The notes under the pieces were generated by a model. It made no database searches and had not been told where the DNA came from. It was given only the letters and a program-made list of their open reading frames with translations. DNA of 64,000 nt from Lepidostoma basale (lineage: Eukaryota; Arthropoda; Insecta; Trichoptera; Lepidostomatidae), in assembly GCA_022606425.2 (NCBI GenBank), contig JAHDVF020001227.1:1-64000 (forward strand), in the 5' to 3' direction. Each line of letters opens with the position of its first letter. Positions within the stretch are counted from its first letter, which is position 1. Position numbers and translations under genes: made by a program. Below, one piece after another: positions 33,401-37,559 of this stretch.

Positions 33401-34048
33401 TTTAAAGTGGTAAATCTGTATATGATAGAGTGTCAAATGCAAGTATAAGAAGTGAATGCGGTGCGAATGAAAGTGTTGTGAACAAAATGATGAAAGGGTC
33501 ATTAAGATGGTTTGGACAGATGGAAAGAATGAGTGAAGACAGAATGGTGAAGAAGATATATGTAAACGGCGTGAACGGAGCTAGAAATAGAGGAAGGCCG
33601 AGGAAAACGTGGCACGATCAAATCAATCAAATATTAAATTTCGGTCACGTGAGGAGTCGAAGGAATCGACATGCGTGCATGACAAGATGTATGAATGTAA
33701 AGGAAGCGAGAGAAGTATGTCAGGACAGAAAAGTGTGGCGTTCCATTCTTTCTGCCTACCCCTCCGGAGAGACGGCGTGATGGTTAGTTAGTTAGTTTTT
33801 TTTTTTAATATCAGTCAAACCTGCTATAACCCCATCCAACCGGTATAATTTAATCATTTGCAAGAGTTCGCCTGAAAACAGATGTAAATGTATTATTTCC
33901 AGGTCCCGTGCTAGAGATGATGGACCGCTTCGACAGGCTGGAGACGGACAAGCTTCACTTCACCACCTTCCCCACGGTACACGACGCGGTGCTGTTCGCC
34001 CTCGGCCACATGCAGACCACCCTGCCTTCCATCACCACCTCCAAGTGA
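3426..34048 (+). CDS. SLC26-family anion transporter (prestin/sulfate permease type), 17 coding exons, complete
   Basis: Multipass anion exchanger/channel of the SLC26 family, expected in the plasma membrane and carrying anions such as chloride, bicarbonate, sulfate or oxalate; the substrate cannot be read from sequence. Coding exons: 3426-3463, 13072-13163, 15466-15627, 19317-19462, 21859-21937, 22414-22490, 23494-23658, 23882-23986, 25190-25323, 25863-26025, 26457-26537, 26681-26844, 28520-28600, 29822-29945, 31736-31939, 32276-32405, 33903-34048. All introns are GT-AG and all phases agree, giving 2091 nt, 696 residues plus TGA. Hallmarks: HIPQGMAYAML and the sulfate-transporter signature around residues 95-140, an N-x-T site at 166-168 in the loop between early membrane helices, SLSRSL (405-410; S407/R408 match the prestin anion-site Ser-Arg), GGKTQ, and a STAS domain from about residue 520 to the end. 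Length is normal for the family. Insects have several SLC26 paralogues, so no symbol is given. Intron 1 spans 9.6 kb and is packed with repeats. Confidence 0.95.
3464..4250. other. Start of SLC26 intron 1, no feature seen
   Basis: AT-rich unique-looking intron sequence with poly(T) runs. A stub of foldback family A end sequence (aacaatgatgtaaaactcca) lies near 4264. Confidence 0.5.
4310..5200 (+). pseudogene. CR1/L2-like non-LTR retrotransposon 3' end, degenerate
   Basis: Conceptual translation with several stops reads [40 protein letters not shown] and [14 protein letters not shown], the standard post-RT region of CR1/L2 elements. The 3' end (gcgcccttgaggtgattaca) is shared with the - strand copy at 57512-57860. 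Confidence 0.8.
5203..5330 (+). mobile_element. tRNA-derived SINE family 2, 5'-truncated
   Basis: The sequence from ggattcaagtctggacatga onward matches the reverse complement of 51419-51602, which retains the tRNA-like head. Only the B-box side remains here. Confidence 0.65.
5385..5765 (-). pseudogene. Non-LTR retrotransposon C-terminal fragment (LRGEKY type)
   Basis: The - strand frames read [17 protein letters not shown] and REWTGMNRV, the C-terminal tail of an RT family whose better copy is at 47215-47588 (+). Two frames are needed, so it is broken. Confidence 0.7.
6026..6262 (+). mobile_element. tRNA-derived SINE family 1
   Basis: The tRNA-like head has a polymerase III A box (gtggcagagtggt) and a perfect B box (GGTTCGATTCC), then a body with attcacgtgacaataaaat. 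Nine copies occur in the window on both strands. It is not a functional tRNA gene because the arms do not fold properly. Confidence 0.85.
6580..6905 (+). pseudogene. Non-LTR retrotransposon tail, (GTTA)-tail family
   Basis: Reads [20 protein letters not shown] and [17 protein letters not shown], ending early in LGRPTKA. Truncated before the 3' tail. Confidence 0.75.
6906..7220. other. AT-rich intron sequence with a degenerate copy of foldback family D at its end
   Basis: From about 7120 the sequence matches the hammerhead-like foldback at 33110-33340; on the - strand it retains CTGATGA and a stem II but has GAAG in place of GAAA. Confidence 0.5.
7221..7700 (-). pseudogene. Non-LTR retrotransposon tail, (GTTA)-tail family
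   Basis: The - strand frame reads [29 protein letters not shown] and SRGRPRKA. The + left edge carries the inverted tail (aactaactaaccatcacgcc). Coding is interrupted. Confidence 0.8.
7766..8405 (-). pseudogene. Non-LTR retrotransposon tail, one of the longest copies
   Basis: The - strand reads [54 protein letters not shown] and [14 protein letters not shown], then the LINE 3' end. It extends further into the RT thumb/connection than most copies. Confidence 0.85.
8406..8935. other. Intron sequence, no feature seen
   Basis: Moderately AT-rich sequence without recognised repeats. Short open frames at 8557-8924 show no family resemblance. Confidence 0.4.
8936..9050 (+). repeat. Foldback family A, single degenerate arm
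   Basis: Contains aaacaatgtttcg and catttgataatgccttagca followed by the family A flank (attcctatgaaatataa). The GAAAC box is lost. Confidence 0.5.
9056..9300 (-). pseudogene. Non-LTR retrotransposon 3' end, (GTTA)-tail family
   Basis: The inverted tail starts at 9056 (aactaactaactaacaaacc). The - strand reads [13 protein letters not shown] and [21 protein letters not shown]. Confidence 0.8.
9318..9700 (+). pseudogene. Non-LTR retrotransposon tail, (GTTA)-tail family
   Basis: From gaagcgaagcatggaactg to gtggtccattctctctgcct. The protein frame is broken by a stop and frameshifts. It lies head-to-head with the preceding - copy, with 17 bases between them. Confidence 0.75.
9743..9965 (+). mobile_element. 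tRNA-derived SINE family 1 with inverted duplication of its head
   Basis: A and B boxes are present (GTGGCATAGTGG, GAGTTCGATTCCC). The first 25 bases of the head are also present inverted just upstream (9720-9744 against 9748-9772, one mismatch, 3-base spacer). Confidence 0.85.
9966..10409. other. Unclassified unique-looking intron sequence
   Basis: Less AT-rich than its surroundings with repeated caatat-type hexamers. A 125-codon open frame (9913-10290) covers part of it but resembles nothing known. Confidence 0.4.
10410..10720 (-). pseudogene. Non-LTR retrotransposon 3' end, (GTTA)-tail family
   Basis: The - strand reads [39 protein letters not shown] and CQDR-type sequence, then the LINE 3' end. 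Confidence 0.8.
10725..11250 (+). pseudogene. Non-LTR retrotransposon tail with (GAA)n end
   Basis: Degenerate RT C-terminal sequence ([21 protein letters not shown]) then a Pro/Arg-rich [15 protein letters not shown] tail and an aagaagaagaagaataaa end. Related copies: 32540-32905, 54185-54475, 59785-59915. Many stops. Confidence 0.65.
11310..11482 (+). mobile_element. tRNA-derived SINE family 1
   Basis: tRNA-like head with perfect B box GGTTCGATTCC and the body attcacatgacaataaaat; the distal part is cut off at 11482 by a - strand LINE 3' end. Confidence 0.85.
11483..11665 (-). pseudogene. Non-LTR retrotransposon 3' end with (GAA)n tail, inverted
   Basis: The + strand begins tctttttcttcttctttttg, the reverse of a GAA-rich tail, then an inverted coding end (gaggtctgccgccttaacct). 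No intact frame. Confidence 0.5.
11880..12395 (+). pseudogene. Non-LTR retrotransposon tail, split by a foldback element
   Basis: The two halves, 11880-12027 and 12224-12395, join perfectly in the family consensus (gaccaaat then taattaaatactaaaag). The insert between them is the hammerhead-like element. It ends with the tail ggttagttagttagt. Confidence 0.85.
12028..12223 (-). mobile_element. Foldback family B with consensus-complete hammerhead-like core
   Basis: On the - strand: CTGATGA (12121-12115), stem II GCCAAC/GTTGGC, GAAAC (12097-12093), two-base stem III, GTC (12088-12086). The arms 12045-12070 and 12129-12154 pair over 26 bases with one mismatch and form a long stem I. The ends are fixed by the interrupted LINE; both ends read ACTATT. 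Confidence 0.7.
12425..12790 (-). pseudogene. Non-LTR retrotransposon tail, (GTTA)-tail family
   Basis: The - strand reads [35 protein letters not shown] and [19 protein letters not shown]. The inverted tail is at 12428-12442. Confidence 0.85.
13072..13163 (+). CDS. SLC26 exon 2: N-terminal cytosolic segment (residues 13-44)
   Basis: The exon follows ttccag and ends before gtaagt. It contains VVRPVYVQE, like the short conserved N-terminal RPVY box of animal SLC26 proteins, followed by a charged helix. A dispersed repeat begins only a few bases after its donor site. Confidence 0.9.
13165..13556 (+). repeat. Repeat R, near full-length copy
   Basis: Nearly the same as 170-560, beginning just after the exon 2 donor and ending gtatacaagtataagtatac. 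Confidence 0.8.
13860..13940 (+). repeat. Hammerhead-like motif, family C
   Basis: CTGAAGA (13884-13890), stem II GGAGG/CCTCC with a TAT loop, GAAAC (13905-13909), then ATGTT; ACAC (13880-13883) pairs with GTGT (13115+800 region, i.e. 13915-13918) as stem I. It fits CUGANGA...GAAA with GUU before the cleavage point. Confidence 0.5.
14135..14320 (-). pseudogene. Non-LTR retrotransposon RT C-terminal fragment
   Basis: The - strand reads [12 protein letters not shown] then [12 protein letters not shown], typical of the region after the RT domain. It is unrelated at sequence level to the (GTTA)-tail copies. Confidence 0.65.
14520..14635 (-). mobile_element. tRNA-derived SINE family 1, 3' part only
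   Basis: The inverted SINE body (aacaggttatttgaacccga, then ttgattctcatgacatgaga) breaks off into the + strand RTE fragment that follows. The matching head lies at 15215-15345, so the RTE fragment probably inserted into one SINE. Confidence 0.7.
14612..15215 (+). pseudogene. RTE-clade non-LTR retrotransposon C-terminal region
   Basis: Reads [44 protein letters not shown], one stop, then [34 protein letters not shown] and [11 protein letters not shown]. This is the common arthropod RTE tail. It ends in gaagaagaagaagaa. One nonsense codon at about 14869 makes it inactive. Confidence 0.85.
15215..15345 (-). mobile_element. tRNA-derived SINE family 1, head part
   Basis: The inverted head with B box GGTTCGATTCC (seen as ggaatcgaacc) pairs with the 3' part at 14520-14635; both share the edge gacgtgaattct / acgtgaattctccc. 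Confidence 0.75.
15466..15627 (+). CDS. SLC26 exon 3: residues 44-98, entry to first membrane helix
   Basis: It encodes [19 protein letters not shown] and then the first membrane helix ending in HIPQ, the classic SLC26 start of the transport domain. Acceptor ttccag, donor gtataa. Confidence 0.95.
15765..16372 (-). pseudogene. Jockey/CR1-like non-LTR retrotransposon 3' end
   Basis: The - strand reads [37 protein letters not shown] and [12 protein letters not shown], the hallmark post-RT region. The 3' side ends in an A-rich run near 15765. Confidence 0.85.
16375..16590 (-). pseudogene. Second non-LTR retrotransposon fragment, different family
   Basis: The - strand reads [29 protein letters not shown] and NDEVLNRV, a craniate/arthropod RTE-type RT tail. 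It abuts the Jockey-like fragment. Confidence 0.7.
16772..16964. repeat. Tandem duplication of a 96-base unit
   Basis: Two head-to-tail copies of accagataatatcaagtctct through gaatgcagaatgat are almost identical. A diverged third relative lies at 17700-17825 on the far side of a LINE fragment. Confidence 0.85.
17015..17700 (-). pseudogene. Old, diverged non-LTR retrotransposon fragment, (GTTA)-tail family, interrupted
   Basis: 17015-17215 resembles the inverted LINE 3' end and 17530-17700 the RRMCG region; about 300 bases between are unrelated. The flanks on each side are copies of one 120-base sequence. Confidence 0.6.
18036..18062. repeat. Interstitial insect telomere-like repeat (CCTAA)n
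   Basis: Reads ataacctaacctaacctaaccttaa, about four units of the arthropod telomere motif. Confidence 0.7.
18108..18300 (+). mobile_element. SINE-like composite repeat with LINE (GTTA)n tail
   Basis: Starts near gatcgaaatgtgcgtgagag and ends gcaatggttagttagctagt. It is a shorter sense copy of 2113-2485. Confidence 0.7.
18325..18870 (+). pseudogene. Non-LTR retrotransposon tail, split by an RTE fragment
   Basis: Halves 18325-18550 and 18771-18870 match the (GTTA)-tail family, with RTE sequence between them. Confidence 0.8.
18551..18770 (-). mobile_element. RTE-clade non-LTR 3' end inserted with target duplication
   Basis: The - strand reads [36 protein letters not shown] and [10 protein letters not shown], then a GAT-rich tail. 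A 9-base direct repeat ATTGAATCA flanks it (18542-18550 and 18771-18779). Confidence 0.85.
18872..19170 (-). pseudogene. Non-LTR retrotransposon tail, (GTTA)-tail family
   Basis: The inverted RRMCG-to-WFGHMER region (ccatgtgtccaaaccatctt) is frameshifted and lacks the 3' tail. Confidence 0.7.
19317..19462 (+). CDS. SLC26 exon 4: sulfate-transporter signature (residues 98-146)
   Basis: It encodes [19 protein letters not shown] and [14 protein letters not shown], the family signature region. Codons are GC-rich compared with the flanking introns. Acceptor ttcag, donor gtaact. Confidence 0.96.
19548..20040 (+). pseudogene. Non-LTR retrotransposon tail, (GTTA)-tail family, good copy
   Basis: Reads [40 protein letters not shown], then the LINE 3' end gacggtgtgatggttagtta. 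Frames shift upstream of 19651 and downstream of 19890. Confidence 0.85.
20120..20760 (-). pseudogene. RTE-clade non-LTR retrotransposon fragments
   Basis: The - strand reads [32 protein letters not shown] and [12 protein letters not shown] (20127-20465). The upstream part to 20760 is in the same direction and reads as a more degenerate tail. Confidence 0.8.
20761..21095. other. Intron sequence, no feature seen
   Basis: AT-rich sequence without recognised repeats. Confidence 0.4.
21096..21590 (+). pseudogene. Non-LTR retrotransposon tail, (GTTA)-tail family
   Basis: Reads [20 protein letters not shown] and [20 protein letters not shown], then frameshifted tail sequence ending gtgatggtttgttggtg. 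Confidence 0.85.
21859..21937 (+). CDS. SLC26 exon 5: variable extracellular loop (residues 147-173)
   Basis: A short polar exon with an N-x-T glycosylation sequon at residues 166-168, the position where vertebrate SLC26 proteins are often glycosylated. Acceptor ttccag, donor gttagt. Confidence 0.9.
22414..22490 (+). CDS. SLC26 exon 6: membrane helix (residues 173-198)
   Basis: It encodes [13 protein letters not shown], a hydrophobic helix. The donor gtatta is followed only 85 bases later by a TIR element of about 770 bp. Confidence 0.92.
22575..23342 (+). mobile_element. TIR element X copy 1 (768 bp), TA-flanked
   Basis: Inverted termini TCGTGGGTATTCTGCG / CGCAGAATACCCACGA-like, continuing over about 35 bases, with TA on each side. 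A second copy in the same orientation is at 34375-35167. There is no transposase frame. TA flanks suggest the Tc1/mariner superfamily. Confidence 0.85.
23494..23658 (+). CDS. SLC26 exon 7: membrane helices (residues 199-253)
   Basis: It encodes [18 protein letters not shown] and QLKDLFGI, strongly conserved in SLC26 (the family reads SDPLVRGFTTGAAVHV here). It ends in KVPL before the less common donor gtcggt. Confidence 0.96.
23882..23986 (+). CDS. SLC26 exon 8: residues 254-288
   Basis: It encodes a short amphipathic stretch and then a membrane helix ([11 protein letters not shown]) ending in NNELLK. The intron before it is only 223 bases. Confidence 0.94.
24120..24195 (-). repeat. Hammerhead-like motif, family E, within a foldback
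   Basis: On the - strand: CTGATGA (24182-24176), stem II GAAGG/CCTTC, GAAAC (24157-24153), ATGTT. Stem I is a run of A residues against T residues. The surrounding foldback spans about 24070-24240. Confidence 0.5.
24240..25180. repeat. Intron region with degenerate gcatttatg repeats
   Basis: The motif aatgcatttatg recurs roughly every 70-120 bases (near 24578, 24682, 24871, 24972, with weaker ones between). It looks like an old degenerate tandem repeat. No coding potential. Confidence 0.4.
25190..25323 (+). CDS. SLC26 exon 9: residues 289-333
   Basis: It encodes [14 protein letters not shown] and KLVGEIPTG, matching the SLC26 consensus PxPxELIxVIxxT and VGxIPxG. Acceptor ttccag, donor gtgaga. 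Confidence 0.96.
25395..25475 (-). pseudogene. Mariner-type transposase remnant
   Basis: The - strand reads [24 protein letters not shown] followed by HTA is the second catalytic aspartate block of mariner-like transposases. Only about 25 residues remain. Confidence 0.6.
25638..25775. repeat. Foldback family A, single arm
   Basis: From tgtttcttgaacaataatgt to gacatgtttcattgtaaaggcatc. It carries the family A left arm with a degraded core. Confidence 0.6.
25863..26025 (+). CDS. SLC26 exon 10: residues 333-387
   Basis: It encodes [12 protein letters not shown], a membrane helix with several Met residues, then [11 protein letters not shown] (family consensus NQEL). Its donor opens directly on a minisatellite-bearing intron. 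Confidence 0.96.
26098..26330. repeat. Minisatellite, unit about 21 bases
   Basis: About 11 tandem copies of ccttcttaaaaacctacttat and variants lie just after the exon 10 donor. On the - strand it reads as an artificial RRISRFL repeat frame, which is not a gene. Confidence 0.9.
26457..26537 (+). CDS. SLC26 exon 11: anion-site exon (residues 388-414)
   Basis: It encodes [10 protein letters not shown] and [10 protein letters not shown]. The Ser-Arg pair aligns with prestin S398/R399, which line the anion-binding site. Acceptor tttcag, donor gtacat. Confidence 0.96.
26681..26844 (+). CDS. SLC26 exon 12: residues 415-469
   Basis: It encodes AGGKTQIAS, a membrane helix, the conserved [10 protein letters not shown] and then LKGM. 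Acceptor ttccag, donor gtgaag. Confidence 0.96.
26918..28190. mobile_element. pogo/Tigger-like DNA transposon remnant with a nested foldback
   Basis: Termini CAGTAGACCCTGGATAATTG and CAATTATCCAGGTTCTACTG are inverted and flanked by TA (26916-26917, 28191-28192). The interior is degenerate and contains the large palindrome 27100-27790. This termini type is shared with pogo/Tigger elements. Confidence 0.8.
27100..27790. repeat. Large foldback of family A with arms of about 320 bases
   Basis: 27100-27433 is inverted at 27488-27790 with very few mismatches; a poly(T) run and a third partial family A end lie at the centre. Each arm carries the family A end, the degenerate hammerhead-like core and about 190 bases of inner sequence. 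Confidence 0.85.
28315..28435 (+). pseudogene. Non-LTR retrotransposon fragment upstream of the usual tail
   Basis: The sequence aagaagtgttggggcaggcaacaaagtc matches the [10 protein letters not shown] region seen inverted at 8290-8400. Confidence 0.65.
28520..28600 (+). CDS. SLC26 exon 13: residues 469-496
   Basis: It encodes [15 protein letters not shown] and a helix ending NIDIG, matching the family consensus for the last membrane helices. Acceptor tttcag, donor gtaaac. Confidence 0.95.
28640..29330. repeat. 17-base minisatellite split by a SINE-like insertion
   Basis: Units of atctgaaatacaacatt are present at 28640-28671 and about ten times at 29154-29330. The SINE-like composite repeat sits between them. 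Confidence 0.85.
28672..29145 (-). mobile_element. SINE-like composite repeat, longest copy
   Basis: The same body and LINE-type tail as 2113-2485, plus a longer 5' part containing two related cgtatccacc blocks. Confidence 0.7.
29412..29735 (+). pseudogene. Non-LTR retrotransposon tail, (GTTA)-tail family
   Basis: Reads [39 protein letters not shown] and ends YPNGETT. The tail here is gatggtttgttgttgttg, a GTT variant. Confidence 0.85.
29822..29945 (+). CDS. SLC26 exon 14: end of membrane domain and start of STAS (residues 496-537)
   Basis: It completes the last membrane segment ([10 protein letters not shown]) and begins the cytosolic part with the family-typical YLDIKRYK run before the STAS domain. 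Acceptor ttcaag, donor gtaagt. Confidence 0.95.
29990..30545. other. Intron 14 sequence, no feature seen
   Basis: AT-rich, unique-looking, no recognised repeat. Confidence 0.4.
30550..31640. repeat. Minisatellite with units of about 160 bases
   Basis: gagatagttggcaatccaca recurs at about 30667, 30823, 30980, 31166, 31323 and 31488. Each unit includes an agaagaagaaaaagacttcaac block, so the unit looks like an amplified LINE 3' end. One unit (about 31037-31070) carries a 30-base insertion. Confidence 0.85.
31736..31939 (+). CDS. SLC26 exon 15: STAS first strands and variable loop (residues 538-605)
   Basis: It encodes [17 protein letters not shown], the first STAS strands, followed by a Ser/Gly-rich loop, the length-variable insertion of animal SLC26 STAS domains. 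Acceptor ttccag, donor gtgagg. Confidence 0.95.
31975..32115 (-). pseudogene. Reverse transcriptase palm fragment with YADD box
   Basis: The - strand reads [20 protein letters not shown] followed by [16 protein letters not shown] is the RT catalytic motif. It is an isolated fragment in SLC26 intron 15; no other RT core is visible in the window. Confidence 0.85.
32118..32250 (+). pseudogene. Short non-LTR retrotransposon fragment
   Basis: gatgaaaatagaataaatgtagtggaaatgagatct matches the [12 protein letters not shown] block and then decays. It lies head-to-head with the YADD fragment. Confidence 0.6.
32276..32405 (+). CDS. SLC26 exon 16: STAS core (residues 606-649)
   Basis: It encodes [16 protein letters not shown] and the following helix. 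The D-x-x-G-V turn has Ala where most STAS domains carry Ser or Thr. Acceptor ttccag, donor gtgagt. Confidence 0.95.
32540..32905 (+). pseudogene. Non-LTR retrotransposon tail with (GAA)n end
   Basis: Reads [40 protein letters not shown] and [13 protein letters not shown], then a Pro/Arg tail and aaggaagaagaagaaaaag. Confidence 0.8.
33110..33345 (-). repeat. Foldback family D with hammerhead-like core
   Basis: On the - strand: CTGATGA (33241-33235), stem II GCTTGG/CCAAGC, GAAAC (33219-33215), TAGTT. TTATTATA (33193-33200) pairs with TATAATAA (33247-33254) as the outer stem I. The right arm 33255-33340 is a degenerate inverted copy. Confidence 0.6.
33408..33805 (+). pseudogene. Non-LTR retrotransposon tail, clean 3' end
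   Basis: Reads [60 protein letters not shown] and SAYPSGETA, then the stop TGA in gatggttagttagttag and a T-rich run. The reading frame is open for 116 codons. Confidence 0.9.
33903..34048 (+). CDS. SLC26 exon 17: STAS C-terminus and stop
   Basis: It encodes [15 protein letters not shown], the typical last STAS helix, and ends in TTSK before TGA at 34046-34048. There is no C-terminal extension or PDZ-type tail. The following 325 bases before the TIR element are unique 3' UTR-like sequence. Confidence 0.95.
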
Positions 34049-34372
34049 CACCGCCCTCCCTCCCTCTCTCCGCACTCTTGCAGAGGGAAGAAAGTCCTCC
34101 TCTTCTTAAAACATATAAGATAATCTAAAGAGAGAAAAGAGTGGTGAGTTATAACTAACTTCTCATCTTCATTTGTCTGTCTTTCTAGAAAGATCACTAA
34201 ATGAATTGTTCTTCATCTTTTACCATCTGAAATAACTTTGTGCTTTTGAAAGTGGTGCTTTGATGGAGTCACTCTGTCAGTGATTGAGTTCTTTTGAAAC
34301 AACAGAACAAATATTCAAAACATTGATGTCATTTTTATAAGTTTTTATCCTCTGAAAGAGTATAATACGATA
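34049..34372 (+). other. Proximal 3' UTR-like sequence of the SLC26 gene
   Basis: Pyrimidine-rich then AT-rich sequence after the stop codon. No AATAAA lies before the TIR element that starts at 34375. Candidate AATAAA signals occur inside that element and after 36670, so the 3' UTR may include inserted repeats. Confidence 0.35.
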
Positions 34373-34374
34373 TA

Positions 34375-35167
34375 TCGTGGGTATTCTGCGAAAAAGCACT
34401 AAGTCAAAATTACTACTTCTGAGATAATTGAAGTTCAAAGTTTGTAAAGATATAACAATTTTTTTTTATACTAAACATTACTAAGCCAATTTGAAAAAAT
34501 GGTATATTGATTTAATAACTACATTTTATTTAATGTTTTAATAAATAATAACTGAACTATCAGCACATTTTTTTCATAATAATAGTGGATTGACATGGCT
34601 TAGTGCATTTTCGCTGATACATAATAACACAGTAAGGTATTCAAATTGAAGTCACATTGTACCTACTATAGTCACTTTGTGAGAAATGTTTTTTTTTTCT
34701 TTAATTAAAAAAGTAATGCAATAATTTTATCTTAACAGTACCTATTACATTAGATGAAATAATAATTAATTAGTAAAAAGAGAAAAGAAAGAAAATAATA
34801 ATTGCCACGTTTGCCCCTGAGTGAAGCATGTAGACATCTCTTACTAGACATCTCCAGGATATCATGTCGCCGACCAACAATCTCACCTTTTTTTCAAGTC
34901 AGTACTGCTCCATAAGCTCCGCTGAATGCATCCGAAATATTGTTATTGATAATTTATTATCAAAAATTTGCATTAAGTCCCTTGGTGCTTTTTCCCTGAA
35001 CGGATTTATGTTATATTGACTTATTACAGAAAATATCTCGACTTGTAGTGTAGATAGGACTTATTGCGTTTTTGCAGATTGTAGATTATTTTTTCAACAT
35101 TATAACCTCGTCTTTAAATCAAAACTGCAAAATTTTGACTTAGTGCTTTTTCGCAGAATACCCACGA
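34375..35167 (+). mobile_element. TIR element X copy 2 (793 bp), TA-flanked
   Basis: The same termini and interior as 22575-23342, in the same orientation, just after the SLC26 coding end. The two copies differ by scattered substitutions and small indels. Confidence 0.85.
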
Positions 35168-35169
35168 TA

Positions 35170-35784
35170 TATAAAAAAAAATCATACAATGATCCTGTAT
35201 ACTGATGAATACACATATTGAAATGATCCATTGAAAGTAATTTAAAAAATATATAAATATTTATATAATTTTTATATCTCAGAAACAAAATATTTTAGAA
35301 TTTTAATGAATTGTTTAAATTTATGAATCAGATATCCTTTTTTTTATATGTTGAAAGTTGGAATTAATGTTATTTGTGAAATTATGTGTTTGCACACAAT
35401 GCATATTTCTTAATGTTTATATATTTATAAAAATATTATCTCTACAACCCATCAAGGTTAATACTTGTCTTACAATATATTTTTAATACTATTACAGTCA
35501 ATATATTCTAGTTTTATTATTGTTGTCAACTCTTGCCAAGATTTTTAACATAGCAAAATCATATTCAATTATCACTTATAATTATATGATAATTATACAT
35601 TAGATGATTTAGGAAGCACCATTTTCATGAATTAATCATATCAAGGGCGCTGTAGAAAATGTTTTAATTCACAAAAAATCATAATTATTAAATTTCACAG
35701 TGTCTTAAGTTAAAATGTTGCAGGTTATTTATTTCTAATTTCTGAAACTGTAACCAAACTTGGTTCTGGCACTGAATATGATAG
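35170..35784. other. AT-rich sequence, no feature seen
   Basis: Possibly distal SLC26 3' UTR. Its last bases lead into the hAT target duplication. Confidence 0.4.
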
Positions 35785-35792
35785 GTTTAAAA

Positions 35793-36628
35793 CAGGGGGC
35801 TCCAAATCCCATCCGCTAGTGTCATCAATCGGACCCGCGACAGCTAATAACCAGTGCCATCAATCAGGCGCGTGACAATGAATGACTTATTGTTGTTGTG
35901 ATAAGTTGGATAAAAAATACAGAATGATAGTAACTCGGTTTTATTTACTTGCTAGGTAAAAGTTTATGACTAGTATAATACGCAGAAAATTTAACTTGAG
36001 CATAGTAACTTCTTCTTCTTTTTGTGTCCTGTCAGGTCTCCCCAACGTTGACTATCACCCTTCATAGTGATGACCTGGGGAAAAATATCCAGAGTGGTAT
36101 CCCCTTGCCTTCTCTGGAGGATTTTCTGTCGGGGTTACCTTCCCTTAGCTGGGTGTATACAGTTTTATGGCGCTGGAAGCTCGCCATTCGTCCTCTCTCC
36201 ATCTGCTATGGCACTAAGTAATATGTGCCACATTGCCCGGGGTTCGCGGGGTCTTTAAAAGACCTCTCGTGGACGCTAGAGAGTTGGACTTGATAGTAGT
36301 GTTGCTGTTGTAAATGCAACATGGCGCCTTACGACATTTTGTAGAGGCATACCCCATCGTAGCCCTACTACCCTTTCAAACCCTGTAGTAACTAACAAAT
36401 AATTTAAATTAATCCAGCTAACAACAAGTGTCGCAGTCATCACAATACAGTACCACACAATAGTAATTGAACTAGCAAATTTAGCAAGCGTAGGCTCGCT
36501 CAGAGCGCTTATTTGGCAACTAGTCTAGAGATTATAGAAAATGACTGGAAAATTAAAATGATTTTGTCCCTTAGATTTTACTGGAGTAATCAGTATGGCC
36601 CTACGGCTGAAAATTTAGGAGACCCCTG
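35793..36628. mobile_element. hAT-type element remnant (836 bp)
   Basis: Termini CAGGGGGCTCCAAA / CAGGGGTCTCCTAA are inverted and flanked by a perfect 8-bp duplication GTTTAAAA (35785-35792 and 36629-36636). The interior holds a nested - strand LINE 3' end at 36008-36260 and no transposase frame. Confidence 0.9.
36008..36260 (-). pseudogene. Non-LTR retrotransposon 3' end nested in the hAT element
   Basis: The inverted end matches gtgatagtcaacgttgggga plus a GAA-rich tail, as at 47540-47588. Confidence 0.65.
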
Positions 36629-36839
36629 GTTTAAAATATAATCTAACTACAATTGTTTAGAAGTATTGTGTGAAGAAATAAACTTAAACTTGAATTCTCA
36701 CATTGAAACGGCAATCTTATTAGGTTGAGTGCAGCTCCTTATCAGAAATGTATTTACTAGGTAGCCTGGCAACCTTGTAAGATATGCAATTTTATTTGTA
36801 CTTACTTACGAATGCAAGGTTCAATCACTTATTTTTTTT

Positions 36840-37250
36840 TAGATAATCCATTGTTTTGGCGGAAATACTTATGATACTTCAACATTATTAACTTTAATTT
36901 GGATCGCTGTTATAATTAACCCTTAACGGACGTAAGTCATCTGTGACGTGACAACAGAATTTTGTCGCTGCGATCGTATGGCACATGGGAGGTGACATGA
37001 TGAATCCTGTTGCATCTTGTTGTCTGTGGAATCTGAGCGTGATTACTTTGTCAGTTGAATATTACCAATGGAGCGATTAACATACACAGTGTCTTTTTAA
37101 AATTAAATATTGATAGAATAACATATACAAAAGATACAAAAGCTAGCGTCCAATAAGGGTTATTATCACAATTTTATTATTTAAATTTTATAAAATTGAC
37201 ATGAGAGCTGTTTCGGCAACCATTGTTGGCATCATCTAGTGTTACAATCA
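36840..37250 (-). repeat. Foldback family B copy, interrupted by a piggyBac-like MITE
   Basis: 36846-36915 (ccattgttttggcggaaata onward) and 37163-37250 are the two parts; the core on the - strand reads CTAGATGA, stem II, GAAAC, so it is damaged relative to 12028-12223. Confidence 0.7.
36920..37159. mobile_element. piggyBac-like MITE (240 bp)
   Basis: Starts CCCTTAACGGACG and ends CGTCCAATAAGGG, next to TTAA on the left and TTAT on the right. It sits inside a family B foldback. Confidence 0.75.
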
Positions 37251-37253
37251 ACT

Positions 37254-37491
37254 TTGATGACCTTCGTGGCCGAGTGGTTAGTGCATTGACTGCCATGGGG
37301 CAGTGTGATTGTCACACTGTCTTTGGTCTGGTGTAGAATTCACGTGACAATAAAATGGCGATAGATTAGCTACCTATCACATGTCACAAGAATCACTATG
37401 ATAGCTATAAATACCCTTTATATCGATTTGGCTCATGCTGTCATGATGTAAAGAGCGATTCAACAAAATATTAATAATAATAATAATAATA
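37254..37491 (+). mobile_element. tRNA-derived SINE family 1, with internal deletion
   Basis: The A box is present (gtggccgagtgg) but about 25 bases containing the B box are missing. It carries the full 3' region (gatgtaaagagcgattcaac) and an (AAT)n tail. Confidence 0.85.
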
Positions 37492-37559
37492 ACTGTTGAA
37501 AATTTCATAGTATTTCTTCTTCTGTCGGTGTCATGTCAGGTCCTTTCCAGGAATTTATG

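Noticed and set aside
33821..33880. Possible pogo-type terminal repeat (cagtcaaacctgctataacc)
   Set aside because: No inverted partner or TA pair found nearby.
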